64,000 bases of DNA from Halanaerobium salsuginis (GTDB lineage: Bacteria; Bacillota; Halanaerobiia; Halanaerobiales; Halanaerobiaceae), in NCBI RefSeq assembly GCF_900114545.1, contig NZ_FOTI01000013.1:1-64000 (forward strand), written 5' to 3'. How positions within the stretch are numbered: position 1 is the first letter of the stretch; each line of letters opens with the position of its first letter. Of this stretch, positions 18,501 through 27,446 are shown piece after piece. The position numbers and the translations under genes are program-made. The notes under the pieces are model-generated. The model saw nothing but the letters and a program-made list of their open reading frames with translations, had not been told where the DNA came from and searched no databases.

Positions 18501-19366
18501 GTTGAACTATCAAAGCCTGTTATAATATAATCAGTAGAGTCTAAAATTTTACTGCTACCATCTCTATAAAATGCTTTCACTTTTAAACCTGCTAAATCTA
18601 GCTTTTCTCCTGGCAGGTAGTTTCTTTTAGTTATTCCACTAATAATTTGTAATTTTTTTATCTTTTTATTCAATAGTTTCAACTGCAAATTATTAAATAA
18701 AATATCAGTATTTCTAGCCGTATAAAGACCAGCATAAAGTTTTTTACCATTAAAAGCAGTGAAGTTATTAATAATTACTGGTTCTTCCTGCCCAAATTTT
18801 AGCCAATATGTATTGCCAAATTTTTTTAATTTAAGCTGATAAGTTAAGCCGGCGCTTGGTACTACTCCCTTAACTAATTTTCCTAATTTATGCTGACCAG
18901 ATTCTGTTCTGTAAAAACCAATTTTAGGAATATCTTTCTGACTATTAAGAGGACCAAGAGCCAGAGCTGAACCAAGATCTTTTTTCTGACTTTTATTAAT
19001 TAAAACTTTATCTCTTAGCATAATTCCAAAAGAAACTTGATTATTAACTTTAAAATTTTTAACTGTCGCCTGTGCTGTCAAAATAAAATTACTGTCAGGT
19101 TTAAGTTCTTGATAATAATAAGCAATTCCTTCAGAAGAACTAGAAATCTTCCCCCGATTATTTGCACTCATTAAACGAACTTTATTAGTTCCTAATTCTT
19201 GAATAGCAAAGTTTTCAGAAGTTATTTTATTATCTCCACCAATATTACCAAATATACTAGCCTGCCAGTCACTATTTAAAGTAAAAATTTGAGCTGAAGT
19301 GGAAGCACTAACTAAAATCAATAAAAATATTAATAAACTTATAGTTATAGAATAACTTTTATTCAT
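15569..19366 (-). CDS. Secreted multidomain PL9 pectate lyase
   Basis: 1265 residues. Order: signal peptide (1-25, no lipobox); a concanavalin-like domain (about 27-230); four group-3 bacterial Ig-like repeats (about 236-570), each with a GEKLDLAGLKV-type strand; a second concanavalin-like domain (about 570-790); a linker; and a C-terminal parallel beta-helix of PL9 (about 890-1265). The calcium ligands expected from Pel9A are present with identical spacing: D1062 (ADGF), D1086 and D1087 (IDDG), D1090 (WDLY); K1130 (GFKLGG) is the expected catalytic base. It cleaves polygalacturonate to unsaturated products outside the cell. It is the only CAZyme here with a signal peptide and has a strong promoter with two regulon palindromes. 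Confidence 0.9.
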   Translation of the reverse strand: MNKSYSITISLLIFLLILVSASTSAQIFTLNSDWQASIFGNIGGDNKITSENFAIQELGTNKVRLMSANNRGKISSSSEGIAYYYQELKPDSNFILTAQATVKNFKVNNQVSFGIMLRDKVLINKSQKKDLGSALALGPLNSQKDIPKIGFYRTESGQHKLGKLVKGVVPSAGLTYQLKLKKFGNTYWLKFGQEEPVIINNFTAFNGKKLYAGLYTARNTDILFNNLQLKLLNKKIKKLQIISGITKRNYLPGEKLDLAGLKVKAFYRDGSSKILDSTDYIITGFDSSTLGEETVKVNYAGQIVDFRVRIKPLTATALKIKYFPALTNYHLGEKFNPDGLVVQAEFNHGYQNRILQKDEYKLKLVNSQKSLANYRFIKAGQVKIKIIYTAQPALSKVFTVSVNPAKLKALVVESDPVKQIYFPGEKIDLTGLRLYAEYSDGSHKRLTAADYQIGEFDTTKLGEQHLSLSYQDKKTQVPIKIKERELTGLKITSYPATTIRLAEDFSTSGLKVVKQYDNGDQEILPNDQYKIDSSALNNQQAGIYKIKIIPAAKNLASLTFPVTVQPQLDLKWRSINFGQSTSNEKDFIKETANQIEIASLNGGGKVATDHDGISYYYTVISANKNFKLEADIKVINYAKEPHDGQESFGIMARDAIGKAGDTGVFAANIVGVGGFSGGTKSKNGTQLFYRTGVKSPAGAGSNGLASLMLKAEKPGPENTYPKAEYHLSLAKTNSGYLASLNNNQQQLLFKPDLLEVQNEKIYLGFFAARVADIKVSNIKLNISNAATDAPQIIPPLKAVKPELEVLSLGRTANKSYQLVARANTAGTVKIKQGKDIIAAEKIVKADHKFGLLTKLKNNGSNNFTIIFLPDDRQKLTDYSRIIKNYTVIKKQYRSGKIIYAAPSGRENATGSKENPLDIDTALAFSMPGQKIVALPGHYIRSKALIIKKYNDGHPDARRYLTTNGGQAVFDFAKKSKGVILNANYWTIENIDVTNSAANEAGMVVGGNNNIVQQSRFYQNGDTGLQISRTDYRETRIEDWPANNLIFNCISFNNADPSNNNADGFAAKLTSGRGNIFRSCISHNNIDDGWDLYTKVGTGAIGKVVIDNCLAYNNGFLTDGTVGNGDKNGFKLGGEGVNVAHLITNSVAFGNGAAGFTSNSNPGVRAVNNLAFNNQGGNIVFNTYGEIEKEFIIESFISLANRKIAADVYPESETSAFNFFFNGQESINSQNNQYKGSSVQVLEDRIIEQQNKSTALSFKELFRLIK

Positions 19367-19501
19367 TTAAATTATCCTCCTAATTTAATTTTTAAGCAGC
19401 TTAGTTTTTTTATTTGCCACTTTAGAGTAATAAATTTTTCCATTATTTTGTTAAATGATTTATATAATCTAAATATTGCCAAAATTATTCGACTAGTTTA
19501 A

Positions 19502-19515
19502 GGAAAATATTTTCT
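19502..19515. promoter_or_regulatory. Pectin-regulon palindrome, distal copy
   Basis: GGAAAATATTTTCT, one mismatch from a perfect palindrome. It lies about 100 bases downstream of the predicted transcription start and 136 bp before the start codon. Confidence 0.55.
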
Positions 19516-19586
19516 AAATTTTATTAAAGGATTTACTTTAAATCAGATTGCTAAGTAGAGTAATATTTAAATATTAGCTTAATTTT

Positions 19587-19600
19587 AGAAAATATTTTCC
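19587..19600. promoter_or_regulatory. Pectin-regulon palindrome, promoter-proximal copy
   Basis: AGAAAATATTTTCC begins about five bases after the predicted transcription start (near 19605), a position where a bound protein would block initiation. Confidence 0.6.
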
Positions 19601-19611
19601 TATTAAAACAA

Positions 19612-19640
19612 ATTATACCAAAAATATAAAAATATATCAA
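19612..19640 (-). promoter_or_regulatory. Extended -10 promoter of the pectate lyase gene
   Basis: On the minus strand TTGATA (19635-19640), 17 bases, TATAAT (19612-19617) preceded by TGG, an extended -10. Confidence 0.65.
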
Positions 19641-19671
19641 ATGTATTTAAAAATATGAATTTATTGATCTT

Positions 19672-20481
19672 TTATAAGAATTCTGCTAACCAATTTATTG
19701 CTAACTGCTGCCACTGACTAGCCAATTTATTGTCTTTTGCTAATCCCAGACCATGACCACCATGGGGAAAAATATGGCTGGCAAACTCGATATTATAATT
19801 GCTTAAGCTACAGCAAAGTTTTAAAGTGTTTTCTACTGGAACTGACTGATCAGCTGCAGTATGCCAGACAAAAGTAGGAGCAGTATTTAAACAAATATTA
19901 GCTTCAATCGAAAAGTCAGCTAATAATCCTGGATCAGGGTTCTTGCCCAGTAAATTTTCTATTGAGCCTGAATGAGAAAACTCACCAGCTGTTATTACAG
20001 GATAGCCAAGGATTAAGGCATTAATCAATGAGTCTTCTGCTTCAATTTGATCAGCTATAAAATTATCTTCTTTTAAGCATTGGCTATAAACTTTTCGATA
20101 TTTGGAATTATTACTCCCAACTAGAGCTGCCAGATGTCCTCCTGCTGAAAATCCAACTACTGCTAAACTATTCTTTTTTAGCTGCCAGATATCTGTTTTT
20201 GCCTTAATATATTTAACAGCTCTTAAAGCATCTATTAATGGATATGGATATCGATAAGGAGCAACCCGATAATGTAAAACAAAGGCATTATAACCATGAC
20301 TATTAAAAAATTCTGCTACAGCTTGGCCTTCATGATCTGCTCTATGGGTATAACCACCACCAGGCAGGATTAAAATTGCAGGTCGATCAGATTGATTAAT
20401 TAAATATTTGGCCAGACCAGGGGCAGGATCAGTTAAATTATGTTTAAAACCAGGAACCTGATTCTGCCAGATATCAATCAT
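19672..20481 (-). CDS. Cytoplasmic alpha/beta-hydrolase, probable carbohydrate esterase
   Basis: 269 residues. The oxyanion-side LPGGGYTHRADHEG, the nucleophile elbow VGFSAGGH and the late WHTAADQSVP (acid) and FPHGGHGL (histidine) give a complete catalytic triad of the BD-FAE/acetyl-esterase type. Relatives remove acetyl groups from xylan or pectin oligomers. There is no signal peptide. As last gene of the run starting with the Opp-type transporter and GH43, it most likely deacetylates imported pectic oligosaccharides. Confidence 0.75.
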   Translation of the reverse strand: MIDIWQNQVPGFKHNLTDPAPGLAKYLINQSDRPAILILPGGGYTHRADHEGQAVAEFFNSHGYNAFVLHYRVAPYRYPYPLIDALRAVKYIKAKTDIWQLKKNSLAVVGFSAGGHLAALVGSNNSKYRKVYSQCLKEDNFIADQIEAEDSLINALILGYPVITAGEFSHSGSIENLLGKNPDPGLLADFSIEANICLNTAPTFVWHTAADQSVPVENTLKLCCSLSNYNIEFASHIFPHGGHGLGLAKDNKLASQWQQLAINWLAEFL

Positions 20482-20500
20482 TTCATCACCTCCTTTAAAT

Positions 20501-22837
20501 TTAATAATTAATTAAGTTCCAATTAGGAAATATCTTACGAAAATTATAAGCAAGTGCTTCTTGAGCTGTTAGTTGCTTTATCCAATCAAATCTTTTTTCC
20601 GGATTCGCACCTGGACCATAGTTATTATATTCAGCATAAAAAGCAGTTTTTTCTTTTGCAGAATCTCGCCAATTATTCCAGCCTTCTTGCCGAATATGCT
20701 GACCTAAATAACTATCAATAAAAACTACTTTAGCATATGGCCGCCATGGTCTTCCTAAAAAAACTGAATCCGGAGCAGCTGCTGATTCAAGTAAACACTC
20801 TTTAAATATATAACCATATTTTTTCTCTTCAGGTGTAGATGCAGCTGTTATATAGCCAGGGCCAGTACTAATAATCTCACATTCTTTAAAGTAAGCAGTT
20901 GCAGCCCCAAAAATAAAGTCAATATCACCAGCAATCAAACAATTTTTGAAAAATAATCTACCTTTTCCTTTAGTATAAAGAGTATCTTGATGACCTTTAA
21001 ATTCACAATTATAAAAGGCTATCTGATCACCAGTAATACTCACAGCAACTGCCTGTCCAACCTCTTGACGGGGAACAGCAGTATTTTCAAAACTTATATT
21101 ATAAAATTTTAACTGATTACCATTAATAAATATAGTAGCTGAGTCATCTGTACCAAGTTCAGTACCATCAGCTAAAACTTTTCTGGCAAAGTCAGCATAA
21201 CTTATGATGGTTTCTCTGGTATCTTCTCCAATAAAATCTACTGAATTAATCTGATCTGGTATTGTTACTTTTTCTTGATATTTTCCTTTTTTAAGATATA
21301 CCTTTTTAATTGAAGGTTTCTTTACTAAAATTTTTAAAGCTTTATTTAAATTACAGCAATCTCCACTGCCATCCTTTGCTACAATTAAATAGTTAGTCAG
21401 GTTAAGCTCTTTATTTTGACTAAGACATAGTTCTTTACGCTGACTTATGATATTATTTCCGGTAAAAGTTATTCCAGCTGTATAATGGAGTTCAATTCCT
21501 TCTACAGCATTAATTTGTGAATTACTGAGATAAACATTCTGGACTGGCATCTCTGGTAAACCATTAATATAAACTGCCTTACCAGCCTGCTGACATTCTA
21601 GAGAGTCAATAAAAATATCTTTAAATTGAGGCGCTGCTGAAACTGCTTTTTTAGTTATTTCTGGCTCTGCCTCAGCTTCATAAAACAAATTAATTTTAAG
21701 AACTTCCTGCTTAATATTTAGCATCCTTAACTTAGTTAAATAAATATCTTTGACAACTCCGCCCCTTCCTCTAGTGCTTTTCAGCCTAATCCCAATATCT
21801 GTTCCTATAAAGTCACAATTTTCTAGATAGATATTATTTACTCCACCTGACATTTCACTACCAACAACTATACCTCCATGTCCATGGTAAACCTGGCAAG
21901 AATTAATATAAACATTTTTAGTTGGTATATTTCGCTGCTGCCCCAATTTATCCTTACCAGATTTAAGACAGATTGCATCATCTCCAACATCAAAATTGCA
22001 ATTTTCTACTAATACATTCTGACAAGAATCAAGATCAAGTCCATCTCCATTTTGAGCAGTCCAGGGATTACGAATTGTTAAACCAAATAAAGTAATGTTT
22101 TTAGATAACAAGAGATGTATATTCCAGGCTGGAGAATTTTCTAAGGTAACTCCTTTTAATAAAATATTTTTACATTCTTTAAAATTTACCAACACAGGTC
22201 TTAAGTATTCTGCTGCCTGTCTATAAAGCAGGGGATCAATTTTTTTTGGTTGAGAATTTAATTTATGAACTAGTTTTTCGCCAGCTCGAGCTGCTTCTGA
22301 TGGCCACCAAATCTCTGTGTTTTTGTTTTTACTAACTGCTCCGCCAGATGATAAAAGGTTTTCCCACTGTCCAGCAGTTAATTTAAACTTCTTAACTGGT
22401 CGCCATTTATCACCTGAACCATCAATAATTCCCTGACCAGTAATAGCAATATTTACTGCTCCATTGGCTGAAATAGGAGCTTGAAAACGAAAACTGCTTT
22501 CTCCTTCAAACTCACTTTTAACAATTTTATAATCAGCTAGCTGAGAACTAAATTTTAAGAGAGCACCTGATTCTAAATGAAGATTTACATTATCAAGTAA
22601 AAAAATTGGGCCACTTAAATAAAAACCAGCTGGGATAATTACTTTTCCGCCACCTTGGCTGGAACAGTAAGCTATTGCCTTCTGAATTGCTGCAGTAGAA
22701 TAATTATCTATCCCCGATTTAGCTCCAAAATCACAAATAGAAAAAGTTTGATCTTTAAACACTGGCATAGCTATCTGTGGTCTGCTCTTAGTAATAATTT
22801 TTTTGATTTTTGCAGACTGATAATTATCAAACTTCAC
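20501..22837 (-). CDS. GH28 polygalacturonase / CE8 pectin methylesterase fusion
   Basis: 778 residues joining two beta-helix enzymes. Residues about 25-480 are GH28, with motifs NGDG (263-266), GDD (285-287), GHG (319-321) and RLK (351-353); the first is usually NTDG. Residues about 484-778 are CE8, with GQAVAV (Q595), GHQDTLY (Q617, D618), GDIDFIFG (D640) and LGRPW (R696, W698), the full methylesterase active site. The fusion should demethylate and hydrolyse the same oligogalacturonide. There is no signal peptide, so it acts in the cytoplasm. GTG start, overlapping the CE12 gene by 11 bp, with AGGAG 12 bases upstream. Confidence 0.9.
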   Translation of the reverse strand: MKFDNYQSAKIKKIITKSRPQIAMPVFKDQTFSICDFGAKSGIDNYSTAAIQKAIAYCSSQGGGKVIIPAGFYLSGPIFLLDNVNLHLESGALLKFSSQLADYKIVKSEFEGESSFRFQAPISANGAVNIAITGQGIIDGSGDKWRPVKKFKLTAGQWENLLSSGGAVSKNKNTEIWWPSEAARAGEKLVHKLNSQPKKIDPLLYRQAAEYLRPVLVNFKECKNILLKGVTLENSPAWNIHLLLSKNITLFGLTIRNPWTAQNGDGLDLDSCQNVLVENCNFDVGDDAICLKSGKDKLGQQRNIPTKNVYINSCQVYHGHGGIVVGSEMSGGVNNIYLENCDFIGTDIGIRLKSTRGRGGVVKDIYLTKLRMLNIKQEVLKINLFYEAEAEPEITKKAVSAAPQFKDIFIDSLECQQAGKAVYINGLPEMPVQNVYLSNSQINAVEGIELHYTAGITFTGNNIISQRKELCLSQNKELNLTNYLIVAKDGSGDCCNLNKALKILVKKPSIKKVYLKKGKYQEKVTIPDQINSVDFIGEDTRETIISYADFARKVLADGTELGTDDSATIFINGNQLKFYNISFENTAVPRQEVGQAVAVSITGDQIAFYNCEFKGHQDTLYTKGKGRLFFKNCLIAGDIDFIFGAATAYFKECEIISTGPGYITAASTPEEKKYGYIFKECLLESAAAPDSVFLGRPWRPYAKVVFIDSYLGQHIRQEGWNNWRDSAKEKTAFYAEYNNYGPGANPEKRFDWIKQLTAQEALAYNFRKIFPNWNLINY

Positions 22838-23546
22838 TCTTTAATTCCACTCCTTTTAGTATATATTTAGCTAGATCAAGTTTCTGCTTTTTAATCTCAT
22901 TTACTATTAAAGCAGCAATCATTAATGCTCCAGTAGCAGAAAAATGAGTATTATCAGTTTCTCCTGCTGGATAATTTTCACTCTCTCCTGCTGCTAACCA
23001 GAGAAATATATCTTTTGTTTTTTCTGGACCTAATTTCTCAAAATAGTTATGGCTAATAGCTGTTAAATCAAGTAGAGCCACCTGCTCTTGTTCAGCTAAC
23101 TGTCTAATAGCAGCTGGATATTTACCGTGAGTAGCAATTAATTTTCCATCAGCAGAAAAGTTTCTTCTTGCAATAGGTGTTAATAAAATTGGTACCGCTT
23201 TATTTTGCCGAGCAGTTTTAATATATTCTGTTAAATAATCTGGAAAATCTTCTGCAGCATCTGTTTTCCTTGCTGGATCATCTTTCTGATCATTATGACC
23301 AAATTGGATCATTAGATAGTCATCTTTAGAAATTAACTTCTCAATTTCGGCTAATCTATTTTCAGCAATAAAGCTTCTTGAACTTCTACCAGAAGCTGCT
23401 TTATTAATTACTTTTACTTCTTGATTAAAAAATCTATGTAAGAGTTGACCCCAACCAGCCCGGGGAGCGTTATTTTCACTATAAGTAGAAGCAGTTGAGT
23501 CTCCAGCAATAAATATCTTAATTTGTTTCTTAGCTTTGCTATCCAT
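22827..23546 (-). CDS. Rhamnogalacturonan acetylesterase, CE12 family
   Basis: 239 residues of the SGNH fold. Block I is FIAGDSTAS (catalytic Ser), block II AASGRSSRSF, block III GHNDQKDD (Asn), and the end carries DNTHFSATGA with the catalytic Asp-x-x-His. This is the pattern of the RhgT/YesT group, which deacetylates rhamnogalacturonan I fragments. No signal peptide, unlike many secreted homologues. It overlaps the downstream fusion gene and lies 36 bp after GH43. Confidence 0.88.
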   Translation of the reverse strand: MDSKAKKQIKIFIAGDSTASTYSENNAPRAGWGQLLHRFFNQEVKVINKAASGRSSRSFIAENRLAEIEKLISKDDYLMIQFGHNDQKDDPARKTDAAEDFPDYLTEYIKTARQNKAVPILLTPIARRNFSADGKLIATHGKYPAAIRQLAEQEQVALLDLTAISHNYFEKLGPEKTKDIFLWLAAGESENYPAGETDNTHFSATGALMIAALIVNEIKKQKLDLAKYILKGVELKSEV

Positions 23547-23582
23547 TATTATCTCCTCGTTAATTTATTATTATAATCAGCG

Positions 23583-25157
23583 CTATATTTCTTTTATTTT
23601 AAAATAATTATAATCAGCAAAATTATTATTTAATTTATGACCTGTATTAACAGCAAAAATACCAACCTTTGCTCCAATCCATCGACCAGGAACTGCTTTA
23701 AATCGCTTGCCAAATTGCTCAAAATCATTATTTGGGGTGGCATAGCTAAATTTGCACAGCGGCTCACCAGAGATTTCAGTTATTTCTACTCTTAATTTAA
23801 CCGTCTGCTCAGTTAATTTAAGAGATGTCATTTTAAATTCTTCTCGTCTTCTTTTTCGTTTAGTTCCCCAATACTGAACTAATTCTAATTGATTAGCTGA
23901 TTTTTCAAGGCTCAAATAACTATATTTTCCCCCCATAACAACTAACCCAGCTTTTTCGGTCTCAAGTTCAGGCTCAAAGTTTAGTTCAGTTTCAGCCACA
24001 AAGTTAGGGGCTGGAAACTTTTGTAAAAGTAGATTAGGCGCATACCAGAGCAGGGGCTTTTTTTTCAAAGCAATATTTTGAGTAAATAAACGTAATTTAT
24101 TACTATGCTTATCTAGCTGATACCAGCCAGATTCTGGGTTAGCCTGCCACTGCCATTGCAGACCAAGCTCAGTCTGGTTAAAATCATCTCCAGCAGCAGG
24201 AGTCTTTAATTTCGAATTACTGTTCACTGCTGGTTTTTTATATTCTAAAACTGGTTCGCCAATTCCATCTTGATCAAGATCAACTCCAATTAAGGGCCAA
24301 TCAGCTTGCCAATCCATTGGCTGTAAATGAACTATTCTCCCATATGCTCCTTTGTCTTGAAAATGAACAAACCATGATTCTCCAGATTCTAATTCAACAT
24401 ATCCCCCTTGATGAGGTCCATTGACTGCTGTTTTTCCCTGTTTTAGAACAACTTTTTTTTCATAAGGACCATAAATATTTTTTGATCGTAGAACTAGCTG
24501 CCAACCAGTTGCAACACCACCTGCAGGAGCAAAAATATAATAATAAGCATTTCTTTTGTACATTTTTGGTCCTTCAGTAGTGGGATGATCTGGTGCACCA
24601 TCAAAAATAAAGCTGCCTTCATCAAGTAAAGCGGTTCCATCAGACTTCATTTTACATAGGTTAAGTACATTTTTAAAGCCAGCTCTACTTCTAGCATAAG
24701 CATGGATAAGATAAGCCTTACCATCATCATCCCACAAAGGACACGGATCAATTAATCCTTTTCCCTCTTTAATAAAAATGGGTTCAGACCAGTCACCATA
24801 AATATCATCTGTTTTACACATAAAGATCCCATAATCAGGATCCCCCACAAAAACAAAATATTTTCCAGAGTGATACCTAAGAGAAGGAGCCCAGGCTCCA
24901 CAGCCAGGAGAAACTTCCTTATAATCAACTAAGGGAAATTCAGGATAAACATGATTAATTATTTCCCAATTTACTAAATCTTTTGAATGCAGAATTGGTA
25001 AACCAGGCATACAATTAAAACTTGAAGCTATCAAATAAAAATCAGAATCAACCCGGATTAGATCAGGATCAGAATAATCAGCATGAATAATTGGATTTAT
25101 GTAATTTCCATTCTGCTGATCAGCAACCCAAATTTTATTATCACTTGTATTTTCCAA
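23583..25157 (-). CDS. GH43 glycosidase with C-terminal beta-sandwich
   Basis: 524 residues. The five-bladed propeller (about 1-320) has NPIIHADYSDPDLIRV with the catalytic base Asp, GLIDPCPLWDDDGKAYL with the pKa-modulating Asp, and TTEGPKMYKRN with the acid Glu. A concanavalin-like domain (about 330-524: GDDFNQTELGLQWQWQANP) follows, as in GH43 beta-xylosidase/arabinofuranosidase subfamilies. In this setting removal of arabinose or xylose side chains from pectin oligomers is likely. No signal peptide. Downstream of the transporter genes with a 123-bp gap that holds no clear terminator. Confidence 0.85.
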   Translation of the reverse strand: MENTSDNKIWVADQQNGNYINPIIHADYSDPDLIRVDSDFYLIASSFNCMPGLPILHSKDLVNWEIINHVYPEFPLVDYKEVSPGCGAWAPSLRYHSGKYFVFVGDPDYGIFMCKTDDIYGDWSEPIFIKEGKGLIDPCPLWDDDGKAYLIHAYARSRAGFKNVLNLCKMKSDGTALLDEGSFIFDGAPDHPTTEGPKMYKRNAYYYIFAPAGGVATGWQLVLRSKNIYGPYEKKVVLKQGKTAVNGPHQGGYVELESGESWFVHFQDKGAYGRIVHLQPMDWQADWPLIGVDLDQDGIGEPVLEYKKPAVNSNSKLKTPAAGDDFNQTELGLQWQWQANPESGWYQLDKHSNKLRLFTQNIALKKKPLLWYAPNLLLQKFPAPNFVAETELNFEPELETEKAGLVVMGGKYSYLSLEKSANQLELVQYWGTKRKRRREEFKMTSLKLTEQTVKLRVEITEISGEPLCKFSYATPNNDFEQFGKRFKAVPGRWIGAKVGIFAVNTGHKLNNNFADYNYFKIKEI

Positions 25158-25280
25158 AATCTTAAAATCCCCTCTCTAATTAAAAACCCTCTCTCCCTGA
25201 ATTAAATGAAAATGGTAAATATCCAGAAAGACAGGGCATAATTTGAAATATTTAATTATTAATATAAACTAACTTAAATT

Positions 25281-26402
25281 TTAGCTTGAAAAAGGATCAG
25301 CTGCATCTCTTAATCCATCCCCCAGAAAGTTGAAAACTAAAATTGCTACAATTATAAATAATGCTGGGGTAAATAACCAGGGATGTAGGGCAATTGATCT
25401 AACATTTTGAGCTTCTTGAAGTAATACTCCCCAACTTGTCATGGGAGCTCTAATACCAAGACCAAGGAAGCTAAGTGAAGCTTCTCCTAAAATCATTGAT
25501 GGAATCGATAAAGTAGCTGAAACTATTAACTGACTCATTGCATTAGGAATTAAATGTTTACGCACAATCCACCAGCCTGTAGAACCGGAAGCAACTGCTG
25601 CAGCAACAAAATCTTCTTCTCTTAGTGACATTATTTTCCCTCTTACCATTCGCGCTAAACCAGTCCAGCCTAGAAATGCTAGAATAACAACTATTCCAAT
25701 ATAAATGCGCAGCGAAGACCAGTGAGCTGGTAAAGCTGCTGCTAGAGTCAACCAGAGTGGAATTCTGGGAAAAGATTTAAAAAATTCAATTACTCGCTGG
25801 ATAATATTATCAACAACTCCACCTACGTAACCAGAGACTGTTCCTAAAATAGACCCAATAATTAAACTAATCAGGGGCCCCAACAGACTAATTGATAATG
25901 ACACTCTTCCCCCTAAAATAATATGTGTTAAGAGGTCTCCTCCATTTTCATCTGTACCTAAGAGATATATTTGACCTTCATTTACTCCAAATAGATGCAG
26001 ATTTGTTTTAAATAAACCCATAAATTTATACTCTTCACCTTTATGTAAGAAGTCGATATAACATTTTTGATTCTTATCTAATTCATACATTCTCTGTAAA
26101 GTTTCTGGATCCATCGATGCTTTGTAACCATATACAAAAGGAGCTGTAAGACCATCTTCATCAAAAATATGAATCATTCTTGGAGGAGCTGTAATATGCG
26201 AATAATCTTTTTGCTCTAAAGTATATGGGCTAATAAACCCACCAAATATTACCATTAGATAAAATAAAATTACAACTATACCGCCGATAACACCTAATTT
26301 ATTTCTCTTAAATTTTCTCCACATTAACTGCCTTCTGCTCAGAATTTGGGGAGATTCTTCTATTTCATCAATAACATTATAATTAGTTGTTTCTGTTTTC
26401 AT
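25281..26402 (-). CDS. Opp/Dpp-type ABC permease, second subunit (DppC family)
   Basis: 373 residues. A long cytoplasmic N-terminus leads into helix 1, then an extended external insert (SHITAPPRMIHIF to LHLFGVNEGQ), and GTDENGGD before helix 2. The contact loop is ARMVRGKIMSLREEDFVAAAVASG. The insert matches that in 7803-8882 in position and motifs (YKFMGLFKTNLHLFGV). Last transporter gene of the five-gene set, 30 bp after the DppB-type gene. Confidence 0.88.
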   Translation of the reverse strand: MKTETTNYNVIDEIEESPQILSRRQLMWRKFKRNKLGVIGGIVVILFYLMVIFGGFISPYTLEQKDYSHITAPPRMIHIFDEDGLTAPFVYGYKASMDPETLQRMYELDKNQKCYIDFLHKGEEYKFMGLFKTNLHLFGVNEGQIYLLGTDENGGDLLTHIILGGRVSLSISLLGPLISLIIGSILGTVSGYVGGVVDNIIQRVIEFFKSFPRIPLWLTLAAALPAHWSSLRIYIGIVVILAFLGWTGLARMVRGKIMSLREEDFVAAAVASGSTGWWIVRKHLIPNAMSQLIVSATLSIPSMILGEASLSFLGLGIRAPMTSWGVLLQEAQNVRSIALHPWLFTPALFIIVAILVFNFLGDGLRDAADPFSS

Positions 26403-26432
26403 TACTATCCTCCCTCACCTTAAAAATAAATT

Positions 26433-27422
26433 TTAATTATACTGTATTCTAGGATCAACAAACCCCAGAACTATATCAGCAATCAAATTACCTACTAATA
26501 ACAAAATACACTGAAACAGTAAAACTGTCCCTGCTAAATACATATCCTGAGATTTCAACGCACTATAAATTATTGGCCCTAATGTGGGGAGGGATAATAC
26601 TATCGAAACAACAGTAGATCCAGAGATTAGCTGAGGCAATCTCATTCCAGCCCACATTATAATAACATGTAAAGCATTACGAACAGCATGTTTATAAATT
26701 ACAACATTCTCTTTTAATCCTTTAGCACGAGCTGTACTAATATACTGCATATTTAACACATCAAGTAAATTAGCCCGCATTGTTCTAATTACACTAGCAG
26801 TTCCGGAAGTTCCTAAAACTACTACTGGAATCCAGAGATGTTCTAATAAATCAATAAATTTTGCTATACTCCAGGGTGCTGTTACATACTGCTCGGAAAA
26901 TAAGCCTCCCAGGGAAGGTAATCCAAATACAAAATAACCGACATACATTAAAATAAGTGCTAACATAAAGTTAGGAATAGATAAACCAATAAAACCAAGC
27001 ACAGTCCAGAAGTAATCACCAAATGAATATTGATGAGTTGCCGAATAAATACCAATCGGTATCCCAACTACTATCATAAAAATCTGAGTTGAACCAGCAA
27101 TTAAAATTGAAAATCCAATATATTCTTTAATAATAGACCAAACACTTGCATTATCATATTGAAATGAATTACCAAAATCTAGAAAGATAAATCCTTTGAC
27201 CCATTTCCAATACTTAACATAAACTGGCTGGTTTAAGCCATAACGTTTTTCGAGTTTAGCAACTCTTTCTCCACTAATAGTTTCTCCCTGGCTGGATACC
27301 AGAGCTACATATGAATCAAGATAGTTACCAGGTGGTAACTGAATAATAAAAAATATAAACATAGAAATAAAAATTAGAACTGGTATCATAACTACAATTC
27401 TTCTAAGAATATAATTAAACAT
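26433..27422 (-). CDS. Opp/Dpp-type ABC permease, first subunit (DppB family)
   Basis: 329 residues, six predicted helices. N-terminus YILRRIVVMIPVL, IIQLPPGNYLDSY, and the loop ISTARAKGLKENVVIYKHAVRNAL define the subunit. It follows both ATPase genes, and the order SBP-D-F-B-C is unusual compared with the classical A-B-C-D-F order of opp operons. Confidence 0.88.
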   Translation of the reverse strand: MFNYILRRIVVMIPVLIFISMFIFFIIQLPPGNYLDSYVALVSSQGETISGERVAKLEKRYGLNQPVYVKYWKWVKGFIFLDFGNSFQYDNASVWSIIKEYIGFSILIAGSTQIFMIVVGIPIGIYSATHQYSFGDYFWTVLGFIGLSIPNFMLALILMYVGYFVFGLPSLGGLFSEQYVTAPWSIAKFIDLLEHLWIPVVVLGTSGTASVIRTMRANLLDVLNMQYISTARAKGLKENVVIYKHAVRNALHVIIMWAGMRLPQLISGSTVVSIVLSLPTLGPIIYSALKSQDMYLAGTVLLFQCILLLVGNLIADIVLGFVDPRIQYN

Positions 27423-27446
27423 ATTTAACTCCCTTCATTATAGAAA

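Larger units (their letters stand above)
19367..19671. other. Regulatory region of the pectate lyase gene
   Basis: 305 bp with a strong extended -10 promoter (19612-19640) and two copies of the pectin-regulon palindrome centred 85 bp apart, about eight helical turns. Both copies lie in the transcribed leader of about 240 bases. The region also contains the 3' end of the esterase transcript, but I see no stem-loop terminator there. Confidence 0.65.

Noticed and set aside
16200-18660. Repetitive coding in the PL9 gene considered as a DNA repeat array
   Set aside because: The similarity is at protein level (Ig-like and concanavalin-like domains), with diverged nucleotides and no spacer structure; not a CRISPR.
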